Of a stretch of DNA of 64,000 nucleotides, positions 25,206 to 37,004 are shown piece by piece. Made by a program: the position numbers and the translations under genes. This DNA is from Symbiodinium natans (lineage: Eukaryota; Sar; Dinophyceae; Suessiales; Symbiodiniaceae): assembly GCA_905221605.1 (NCBI GenBank), contig CAJNDS010000458.1, positions 234,001 through 298,000 on the forward strand, given 5' to 3'. Each line of letters begins with the position of its first letter. Position 1 is the first letter of the stretch. A model generated the notes under the pieces. It was not told where the DNA came from. It searched no databases and saw only the letters and a list, made by a program, of their open reading frames with translations.

Positions 25206-28200
25206 GTCTCTCTTACCACATAGCACCTTTTCAGCCTGGGCACGTTAACTTTGGAACGGGGGCTTCTGTTCATGGTTTAGGGTCTGGGGTCTAGGGACTG
25301 GGGGTTTAGGGCTTAGGGTTTAGGGGAAGCAGCGAGTGTGCGGAAAGAATCGGAAAGGCTCGCAGCTTGGCTCAGGCACAAGTCCAAGGGTTGTCGGTTT
25401 AGGGCGTATGCGAACGATACCCTCAAACCCTACTACGAACCCTTTAGCCCCATGAACAACAAACCCTTTCTTGGGGGGGTAGACCCGAATATATGAGTTG
25501 TCGTATCAGAACAGTAACCCCAACAGTTGCCATGATGTGGAGAACAATTCCGATGTGCAGTCGAGATTCTGATCTCCCTCTCTTGTCTATCCGACTCTCA
25601 CGGAGCCTGAGATGTAAAACCCTAAACCCGAAGCCCTAAACTTACACACCCTAAAGACCCTAAAGCCTTGGGCAACTTAGAGTTCAGGCTGCGGGGTTGG
25701 GGTAGAGGATCCGACATTGTGGGGGCTGGACCCGAATTCAACCCCTAAGCCCTAAAATAGAATCCTAAATCACATCCTTCGGGTTCTCTGCAGAAGAGGT
25801 ACTGTACCACCTTTTGAAGTACCTCCACTTAGGACCATGCGGTTGATGCGCATCCTCCGCTTTGTCATGGCTCTCCGCATCCTGGCATTTAGGGATTGCA
25901 GGGTGTCTTGGGGGAGCTTTGGGGGGCTTAATGACCCTAAACCCTACCCTAAACCCTAAACCCCAAACCCTAAACCCTAAACCCTAAACCCTAAACCCTT
26001 GAGACTTCAAGGCTTCAGGTCTTTCAGGTGCGTGGGGGGTCCTGGCAGTTTAGGGTTTCGAACTTGGGCAGTGCTCAAGGTTTAGGGTTAAGGGATACAC
26101 TTGCTCTGAATCCTGAAATCAAAGCCTTGATGGTTGCTTAACCTCCACCCTCTGCATCTGCAGACCTGGAAACCCAAGTTGATGCTTTGGGTGTAGAGTT
26201 TAGAGTTAGGGTTTTTTGGGTTCAGGGTTTACGGTTTAGAGTTTGGGGTCGAAGGTTTAGGGTTTGGGGTCTAAGGTTCAGGGTTAGGGGGGAGGAGGAT
26301 GGGGGGGGGGGGGGGCTTGCTAGGACCGGCAAGTCGAGATTCCCAGCAAGCTCGCGTGATCACACGCGGTGAGAACAGTTCTAGATGGAATAGGGTCCCC
26401 TTACACAGACCATACGAGTTCTTGCGCTAAACCCTAAACCCTAAACCCTAAAGCTCTCCAACCATCGGATGCCGAAGACTGCTTCTCACACTTGGGGTTT
26501 GGGGGTCTATGGTGTGTCTGCGAGAGGCTTGTCGGGTTCGGGGGCGTAAAAACTTTGATGGGCCCTCACCCTAAACTCTATATATGCCCTGAACCCTAAA
26601 CCCTAACATTAAGCCCCAAACCCTAAACCCCAAACCCTAACCCTAAACCCTAAACCCCTGTGACTTCTCAACCCAATGAGCTTGAAACCCGAAGCCCGTG
26701 AGCGGTGCCACTCCAAGGGACCCTGATCACATCCATCTTTCATACGCTGAAGTCGCTGTTTTGGGCGCTGATGTTGCTGGTCGCTTGGACCCAAACATTT
26801 CAAGGCTTGCTTAACCCTACAAGCCTGAAAACTCCCAACTCAAAAGGGATTAGAACGGAAATACAGGAGCTTAATAGGCTTCTAACAGGGCTTGGTAGGG
26901 TGTGAAAATGGCCCCAAAGGGCTGAACAGGGTTTACGGTTTAGACGCCCGGGCTTATGGCAGCTAGCCGAATTCCCATCTCAAGCGGGGTTAGGTTTACG
27001 GGAAGATGGTCCTGAGTCCTGAGAGCAACTTTCTCCCAAACCCTCAGCCCTCAGCCTCAATCATAAGCCCTAAACCCAACAAAGCCATCCACAACCCTAA
27101 GCCCCAAGCTCCGAGCCTAAATCCTATTTTTCCTTTTTTCTGTTTCTCTCTCTCTCTCTCTCTCTCTCGCTCGCGTGCGCAGGTCCCAGGTTCAGACTAC
27201 CTGTAAGCAGTCCTATTGGTGGAAACAGACTTTTAAAGAAACACTGCCGGCAATCGTAAACAGACCCTAAACCCTAAACCCTAAACCATAAGGTCGTCGA
27301 CTTAGTGGATGAAGTGGAGCTTGAAGAAGTCGACTGCGCCGTTGCAGTTGATAACGTTGAAGAGCAAGAATCCATGTCGTAATTAACCTGGTGTGGGCGA
27401 AAGGCACTTCTGAATCCTTGTCAGATAGGGCAAGGGCTGCACTATAGGGTAAGTTTTCCTATCTCCGCAATGGGTGGGTACATGAAGTACAAGTGAAGAC
27501 CATAAATCTAGAATCCGGCAACCTCTCCGATGCGCAGGGGAGATCGGGACCACTTGCATGAGAAATCCACTCGTGTACTGCATATATGCAATGTCAGCGG
27601 AAGCATGATTGAAGCTGTGGTGCCCCGGCTCGCCAATGGCTGAGGGTTTAGGGTTTAGGGTTTAGGGTTTAGGGTGCAAATGGTTCTTCCTCGTTTGAAG
27701 GACTATAGCTGGAACTCAATCTCACCAACGCCTTGAGTCCAAGATGTGCGTTGCCGGAAGTAGTGGTCCATGCAATAGGAGCAAATAGAATCATTGTGAG
27801 CTCCCAGCGACTCCCTCCGCGATTGTCTCCAAAGTTCAAACTGAAATGGGACAAAAGAATCTCGGAAGACTTGCAGAATCTACAGGCAGGTAGCAAAACA
27901 ATCGCTCGCAGCCACATGCAGCGGTCCATGTGTACATACGCCGCAGGAAGCGGATGATGTGCTCAAAGAAAAAGGAGCCATAGGACCCTCGTAAGACCTC
28001 CAGTGTCACAGAAGATGAGCCAGGTTGAGCTCGAGGCCGGCTTCCTAAGGGGCTCGACATCGTCCGGATGCACCATGATCTGCTGACTGACAGCGGCAAA
28101 GTAAGAAATTGAACCCAATGGAAAATTTTGATGAAATCCAAAAAACATGAAGATTATCCTCCATTTGTTTGAAAACGACATAGAGGTAATCCAATGCAGG

Positions 28201-31200
28201 CCGGACGCAAGCAGTTCGAAATCGAAAGCTCATGGCGTCGCAAGCCACGGTAGATCCGAGCTAACTGGGGCCCATGCCTTGTGCCATAGCCTCCTGAATC
28301 AGTCCATTAACCCCTACTCACCCTATAAGGCCCTGTGAGCCGCCCAGGTCCTCGTAATCTACGTCTTCGCGGTGTTATTTACACAAACTGTGTGCCTTGG
28401 CAGAGAAGTCTTCGGTCTTTACATGGGAAGCATGACCACTGGTTTGAAGTTTTTTCGGGGGCGTGGTATTCGTAACCCTAAGACTTACATGAGGGTCTAC
28501 AGTTCAGGGACTAATCTTAGGAATTGGGGCACTTCAGGGTTACTAAAGCTCACAGGGTTTCGGGCAGGTTGAAGTTTGGTCCTCCAGGGTTTAGGGTGCA
28601 TGTGTAGGATTTAAGTTTGGTCTTCTCTTGGCCTACATGGAAGCCGAACAGGGCTTATAAGGTCTATGAATATGAAAAGTAGCATAGGGGTATGTGAATC
28701 CCAATTTTTTCGACCCATCCTCACTGCCTCGGCCTCCCTTGAGTACGGTGCACCTGTGGTTTAGGGTTTAGGGTTTGTCTTGAATTTAGGTGGAGAGTTT
28801 ATAGGTGCAGGGATGGGTGGGTGATGTTCAGTTGGGGAGTGGAGCTGACAGGGCTTGTAAAAGTGTACTTTTGGCGTAGGAAACTTCCAGCACTGCCTTG
28901 GGCTTCTTGCGTGGTCCAGACCGTCGCTCAGCACCTTCCGTTTCTTTGGCGGCACAGGCTTTCGCCTGGACGCCGACGCAGGGAATGGCGAAGAGTTGGA
29001 GAGCAGCAGAGCTTCGCCGCGCAATTCGGACTGTCTCAGCCTGACAGACCTAGCCTGCCGGTACGCGGACGAGGAGCTTGCTGCTCTCATTGCCGAGAGC
29101 AAGGCTTCGACCCTTGTGAACGTGCAGGGGGTTAGTGTTTAGGGTTTAGGGTTTAGGGTTTAGGGTTTAGGGTTTAGGGTTTAGGGTTTAGGGTTTAGGG
29201 TTTAGGGTTTAGGGTTTAGGGTTTAGGGTTTAGGGTTTAGTGTAAGAACAGCAAGAAGATTGCAAGCCTGAGTATGGCGGCATCCTCTACCGACATGAGT
29301 TCTATTTTTGATGCCAGTCAGCAAGTTTGCAAGAAAAGTACACGTCCAGGGTTCACTTCTATAGTACGGCTTTGGTATTCTGCTACACACGCCAGAGCCT
29401 TAGGGTCTAGCGTTCAGGGTTTAGGCGACGGTACCCACCCTAAACCTCCGTGCAGGGACCTTCACAACCAAATGGGCGTTTCCCAAATCAGGGTCCGCAC
29501 TGCTTGGGCTGGTTTGTCTATGCGTGGGATATACAAGGAGTACCCCCCCCCCCCCCATTTTGTTAACTCTCCTTGCAAATACAACAGCACTCGGAAAGCA
29601 TAGGTCTCATGTCCGCATTGCAATGTAACTGGGCCCCTCTGAAAAAGGCGTAGGGCTTAGGGTTTAGAGTTTCGGGTTTAGAGTTTAGGGCTTAGGGTTT
29701 AAATAGGGTTTAGGGTTTAGGAAGTTCTGCTTTGAAACCCTAAGCCCCCAAAGCGCTCTCAGGGCCTCAGCTGCTGAATCCCCACCCACCAAAACTTCAA
29801 AGCCTCTTTAGTCCGAAGCCCTCCAACACATCAGAACCCTCGTCAACCCACAGAGTTAGGGTTGAGGGTTTAGGGTTTAGGGTTTAGGGTTTAGGGTTTA
29901 GGGTTTAGGGTTTAGGGTTTAGGGTTTAGGGTTTAGGGTTTAGGGTTTAGGGTTTACGGAACTGTAAACAGCCTCACCCCCCCCCCCCCCCCCCCCCCTA
30001 GAGAAAAAGCACAAGAAGAAGCACACGAAAAGGCCCAAACCCTAAACCCTAAATCCGCAGCTCGGAAAAATCGTACCCCCCCTCCCCCCCCCCCCCCCCC
30101 CCCCCTTCTCCCAAAGCCTGAAGCCCTGAACTCTTCAACGTCTCCAAGCCCTAAGAAAAACAACTTGTTAAAACATACCAGAATAAATGCAGTACTTAAC
30201 ATGTGTATGTATATATATATATACACATATATAGTATAAGCTGCAAAGCCCTAACTCGGAAAGCCCCACGAACCCTAAAACCACAAACTTAAGGCTTCGA
30301 TAAAACCCCTAAGCCCCTGGAACACACCTAAAAAAAAGTTCCACCACCCCCCCCCCCCCCCCCCCCCCCAAACGAACCCTAGCAACAGAAAAACTCCTGT
30401 ACAAGGACAAAACACTCGCAACCCATGCAAGAGACTGGAGAATTCCCACATCAGCGACCCAGAAACCCCATCCACCATAGGCCCTTCTACCTCTCTGGAG
30501 TCAAGTCCCTAAACCCTAAACCCTAAATCCTAGGTCCACAAGCTCAAGAAGAGCGCACCTGAAAACCAATCTAAACAAACGGCCCCCAGGAACTCCCAAA
30601 ACCCTAAACCCTAAACCCTAAACCCTCAACAAGCATATGGGCAAACGGCCCAGGAACTCCCACATCAGCGATCCTGAAAGCCCCGAGCTGCCACAGCGCG
30701 AGCGGGAGGCCGCCCAGGAATACTTCGGCGCCCCGGTTGGGAGGATTTTTTTTGAAGGGGTTTGGGGTCTAGGGCTTAGGGTTTAGGGTTTAGGGTTTAG
30801 GGTTTAGGGTTTAGGGTCTGGGCTGAAAGGGTTCTTGCAGGTTCTCGAGGGCTTCTGGTGCTTCTTTCGGGTGCTTCTTTCGGGGCTTCTGGGTTTATAG
30901 AGTTTATGGGTGTGATGGGTTTAAGTTTGGTATTTATAGGCCTTACTGAGGGTTTACTGGGTTTAGGTTGTTTCCGTTGAGGTTTCGGGGTTTACAAGGT
31001 TGAGAGGTCTTGTTGGTTTTCAGGGTACAAGATATGGATAGTGTTTTTGGCCCAGTCTTGCAAGGAATCCCGACAGCCAGAAGATGACAAAGAAGTTGGG
31101 GATTGAGGGTTGTCAGGGTTCACTCAACCTAATTACCTTGAACCTCCAAAATCTCAATCCCAACCCTATAAACCCAAACCCTGAACCCAACCCAAACCCC

Positions 31201-34200
31201 AAGCCCCAAACCCCAAACCCTAAACCCCAAACCCTAAACCCTAAACCCTAAACCCTAAACCCTAAACCCTAAACCCTAAACCCTAAACCCTAAGCCCTAA
31301 ACCCTAAACGCCTGCAACCGGAGTCCTGAGGCTCCTTGGGCAACACCATGCTCACGCTCTTCATGAGTATTTCTGGGGGCGTGAGCTGGCATGATGCGAG
31401 CCTTTGGCGAGGGTTTAGGGTTGAGGGTTTAGGGTTTAGGGTTCGGGGTTTTGGGTTTGGGGTTTAGGGTTTAGAGTTTAGGATTTAGGGTCCTCAAGGG
31501 TTTGGGGTTCTAGCAGTTTAGGGTGTTTGGGGGTTCTGGCGGTTCAGGGTTCTGGGGGTTTAGAGTTCTGGGGGTTGGTATAGGGTTTAGAGTCTTAGGG
31601 GGTCTGGGGCTCTTAGGGTGTTTCGGGTTCTAGTGGTAGGGGTGGGGGGGGGGGGGGGGGGGGGGGCGAGGGTTCATGGGTGCGGGATTCGCTTGAATTT
31701 GTGGCTGGAGCTATGAGAGGCCGGGGGGCATGAAGCACCTTTAGATCCCACCATTTCTCAAGCTAATCCCCCATAAGCCCTGAGCCCTAAGCCCTAAGCT
31801 CTAAACCCTAAACCCTAAAATTCAGAGAGCCCCAAGCCTCACCTGATTAGGCTTTTAAGGCATTAGGACTGTTTGTTTTGGCTGTAAACTCCCCAATTTT
31901 GATGATTCTGGCAACTCTCATCCCTTAAGAGGTTAAACAAAAGGCCATGTAAGGCAAGGCACCTGGTGCCCCTGGTTACCCGAAACCTCTACGCGGCTCA
32001 TGATTTAGGGTTTAGGGTGTACAGGGTTAGGTTACCAGGAGCCAAAATCTAAGAAGGGAGTGTAGGGTTCGAATTTAAGATCAAGTCCAGCCCCTTTCCC
32101 TGGACCTGAACCCTACGAGGACCGCCCCCCCCTCCCTTTCCCCCGCCCCCTCCCCTGCCCCCCCCCTGCCCCCCCCCTGCCCCTCCCCTCCCCCCTCCCC
32201 AAATACGCTTGAAGATCTAAGGGCAGGGTTTAGGGTGGGCTTAGTGTTTAGGGCTCGCAGTGCACCTGAATCGGGCTTAGGTACTTGGGGTCTTCGTAAG
32301 CCCGGCAAACCCCACAGGCGAAAGCCGAAAAACGTGCTCAACTGCCAAACTGAGGATTCGACCACTGCATGCGATCTCCGACATGTGGATTCTTATGTGC
32401 GCCAATCAGGGACTTTCCTTGGGGCACGTGAGGGTTTCAGGGCGTGGCGGCGTGGCACTCAGTAGCGCTAGTACACACGCTACACCGGGCATCAGACCTC
32501 TGTCCCACATGACATGCTCTTCATAGGGTGCAGGGGTTGAGGGGTTTAGGGGGTGAGTGCACATGTGGGGTGTCCTTGTGGGGATACGCACATGCCTCAA
32601 AGAGCTTCGGGCACTCGCAACGCAGCGCCCGAAACCATGGGCTTGCCTCCAGGATCGTTGCGGGGTTTAAGGGTTTAGGCTTCTGGGGCGGGATTTAGGG
32701 GTTGTGGGTTTTCGGTCTTGGGGTTCAGTTAGGGGGGTTGGGTCCCAGGGTTTAAAAGGGATTAGGGTCTTGAAATGGCTTGTTCTTCGTTTTTTTTTTT
32801 TTGGGGGGGGGGGGGGGGGGGTTGGTTAGGGACTTCAGGGCTTCAGGGTGTTAAGGTTTCGGGCTTCCCTAACTGCACAAAATCTGCATCCTCTGATCAT
32901 TCCCTAAGCTTTCGGTATCTTTCTATTTGGTTTCCCGCTCATGTTTGATTCTTTGCCTGACAGTTCTGTAGAAAAAAAACGTTCTTCCCACCCGTTTTGT
33001 TTTCAGACGGATCTGCGGAGTGTCTCAACCCGATATTTACCCAGAGTGGTCCATTTGTTGTACTGTTATGCAAGTAGGTGCCCCAAAACCCTATTTAGTA
33101 TGGTTTTTGGGCACCTAGCGCCATATCAGTAATGCAAATGGACCCTCTGGGTTATGAGTAACTTCAAGCCCGTGCGAGAAAGCCGAAGGGCGCGCAACAT
33201 GCGACGAACGAAAGGGCAAGAACACCAGATCCCAAGAAGCCGAGCAAAAGAAAAGGTAGGGGCTCGGCCGGCCGTAATTACTTGTTAGCTGCACCCTAAA
33301 CCCCAAACCCTAAACCCTAAACCCTAAACCCTAAACCCTAAACCCTAAACCCTAAACCCTAAACCCTGAGCGGAGAAATAAAAAAAGGTTAAGACTCGGA
33401 GCCCCAAGGTTAAAAGAAGTTCCCTCAATATGCTCCTACTCTGGCCCTTATATTCCCTTCGAGGATCTTTACAAAGGATCCCCAAAGCCAAGGGTACAAC
33501 CTTGGTGGTGCAAGGCAAAATCTCATGAGAAAAAGACTGCAAGAAGAGTTTCCTGCCAAACCACATGAATACAACACAGCTTGACAAGGAAGAAGAACAT
33601 CATGTCAAAGCATGTTGAATGAGTCTTTTGCATGAACTTCCTTTTTTGAACAACATACCCGCAACGTCACAAACCCAAAGCCCCCAAACCCTAGAGGGAT
33701 CGCGCCGTAAACCCCAACCCCTACACCCAGAGGGTCCATTTGTATTACTACTATGGAACTAGGTACCAACAAACCATACTAAATAGGGTTTTGGGGTGCC
33801 TATTGTACTGTTGTGGAACTAGGTACCCCCAAAACCCTATTTGGTATGTTTTTTGGGTACCTAATTCCATATTAATAATGCAAATGGACACTATGGGTTG
33901 GCCCGTACCTGCTCACCGGCTGGGTTTTCTAGGGGTTTTTGTAGGGCTTGAGGTTTTGTTTGTTGGCTTGTTGACGGGTCTAGGGCTTTTCGACGGGATG
34001 GATTTACTATACAACTGGTTTTCTAGGGCTTGCAATGGGAGCTTAAGAGAGTTTACAGGGTTCTTTCGGGGTTTACAGGCTTTCTGAAAGGCTCATGTTG
34101 TAGCTCCACTTGGGATAGGTCCATTTTCGTTGAGTTGACGAGGTTGTGGGAGAGCTTGCGGCCTCGCCGCCGCGTTCATGTGGAATGGTTTAGGGTTTAG

Positions 34201-36958
34201 GGTTGTGGTTCGGCGGTCATCGACAAGTTCTGGTCACATTGGGCACTCTTCCGATATGATGTGCCGTCGTACATTGAGCGACTAGGTAGGCCCTTGGGAT
34301 ATTTCATCTTTTCCCTTGTTGGGTTGAAGAGGACCATCTTTAAGAAGGTGTTTCAGAGGGCTTGAAGGGCCATCCGAGGTGAGTATGGCATCACATCATT
34401 CGGTGATCGGCGCAAATACGCCCGCTTCCCGCTAAGGCGTGGTTTTGAATCCATGTGTCGATGCATCAATGCTGCAACTCTGGCATTGGAAACGCGTGAT
34501 GAATGTCCAGGAAAACTCCTTGCCTGGACTACATTATTGGGGTCCCTATTATAAGGGGGTCTACTATTTGGGGATCTATATTGGTGCCCCTATTTTCGTA
34601 AACCCCTACATTGAAGATGCAAGACTTGTTCTCCATGCAGATATACAGCTGTGTGCGAGGCCCAGAAAAGATTTGAATTGGGTGCTTAAATTACAGGTGT
34701 CGTGCACGGCGTTGTTCTGTGCAAGATTTGAAGCCGCTTTGGTGTTGCAGGGTAGTTTCGGACCCCCTGACACCCTGAGCCCTAAATCCTCAAACCCATG
34801 GCAGCTACATGTCAGCAAGAGTGATCAGCGAGTGGCACCCACAGCCTACCAGCTGCTTGTGCATTCAAGGTGTAAAGGGCTTCCAGGGTTGATAGGTTTT
34901 TTTGGGTAAACAGCCGACACTCGGAATGTAAGCTCGTAGGTGCTTGTAGATGCTACTGGTAGCGGTAAAGTGGGACATTGCAGCGGATGAGCATGTGGGA
35001 TTTTTTTTGACACCGTTGCCACATTCATGTCTTTGCCATAGGATTGGCCTGCCACATGTCCCGGATGTCCCATGACCCAAAAAGTCCAGTTGTATTACGA
35101 CTATGGAATTAGGTACCAAAAAACCATACTAAATAGGGTTTGTGGGGTGCCTAAATCCATAAGAGCACTACAAATGGACCCCCTGGGCGAGGTACCTTTT
35201 TTTCATAAGTTTCACGTACTTCGCAGTCCTCAACGTGGTCACGGCTGTGCGCCTCGGACGGACAGAAGGATGCTGGTGTCATTCCTCAAGCCTCGACAGA
35301 CTAGAATTTCCCTATAATACAAATCAAATCCAATCCCCCCAAAAAACAATCGGGAAAATCTGGACGCAACATCTTTCATTTGGGGGGAGGTTCACTCCGA
35401 ACAGTTCTGGCGAGGTCCTAGCCAAAACAATCGGCTCTAGCCAAGTCAAGAAATCGAAGGCTGGTACGGTTTTTGGAGTTGTTGCTTGGTATTTTCTCTG
35501 CGTTCCCAGGAGAAAAGCAGCTGAAGGGTACAGGAACACCAGCAAAGGGGTCTCGCATATGTTCTATATGTTGCGGATGCTCCGTACATCTTGGGTCGTC
35601 GGCTGCAGAACATTTGCAAAATGCAGTTGAGAATTTCTGGCCTGAATACGACCGAACTGCTTATCAGTTTATGTGAAGCATATGGCCTTGCAAACATTGT
35701 GGTGTCTGCATCTGTATGCCAACACTCTTACCCGAAGGGTCCATGTTTCCAATATAGTATTTACCTGGGGCTCAAAGGTTGTCCTATAAAGTGGCTTGAG
35801 CACCCAAGCATATACTAGATGTAGATATAGATATAGATATATAGTTTCATGGACCCTTCTAAGGGTTAGGTTTAGACCATTCAGCAAAGTAACAAGCCAG
35901 GGATTCCATCTGTTCACACTCTCCGATTGTGTTCCCGAGGTTCTGTCAGACCGCTATTGAAAGCGCGCAAAACGATCATCTAGCCCTCGTCCACAGCATC
36001 ATGGAGAACAAGGCTGGCAGACCGGGAGCCCTAAACCCAAAACCCTAAACCCTAAACCCTAAACCCGCAACCCGAAACCCTAAACCCTAAACCCTGCTCC
36101 TCCAGACATGGGCCAATGATGTTCGATGTAGGGATTCATCGTCTACCCGCATCCTGCAGCCGCCTTCCGTGGATTGAAGACTTTGACGAACTGTTGCTCT
36201 CCGCTAGGGTTGAGGCACTAGGGCTCATGCTTGGTCCCTTAACAGGCGCGTATACCTTTCCAAGGGTCCTTTCTTGCGTTGGCGATTGGCCTTGGCGGCT
36301 TTGCCAAGTGCTCTTCACTTGCCTACACCAGTATGGTGTATATATACTAAAAAATTTCTATATATAATATGCAATATATACACATATATGTATACATTAC
36401 ATACCAGGAAAAATAAATACGAATTCACACATATATATACACACAAAGAGAGGGCTTGCAGGGAATATGGGCATGTAAGACTTATCGGCCTGCTGGGCTC
36501 TGGGGTTTTTGGGGTTTTTGTTGGGGGGTTGAGAGGGTTACCAGAGTTTAGAGTATCCCTAAACCCTAAACCCTAAACCCTAAACCCTAAACCCTAAACC
36601 CTAAACCCTAAACCCTAAACCCTAAACCCTAAACCCTAAACCCTAAACCCTAAACCTGGAAGGAAGCCCACCTGGAGAAGATCCGGGGGCTCTTCCTGGA
36701 ACTGGGAGCAGAACAGGAGGACGTTCTGGGGTTTAGGGTTTCGGGTTTAGGGTTTAGGGTTTAGGGTTTGGGGTTTAGGGTTTGGGGTTTGGGGTTTAGG
36801 GTTTGGGGTTTAGGGTTCGGGTTTTAGGGTTTATGGTTTAGGGTTTGGGGTTTAGGGTTTGGGGTTTAGGGTTTGGGGTTTAGAGTTTGGAGCTTGAGGG
36901 TTATTTAGGGTTTGGGGTTTAGCTTTACCCTAAAGCCTCAAGCCTAAAGCCTAAACCC

Positions 36959-37004
<46 letters not shown>

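Noticed and set aside
27669-28248. Minus-strand gene in the channel intron
   Set aside because: Overlapping open frames in all three frames with no recognisable domain; may be a decayed fragment but cannot be supported.
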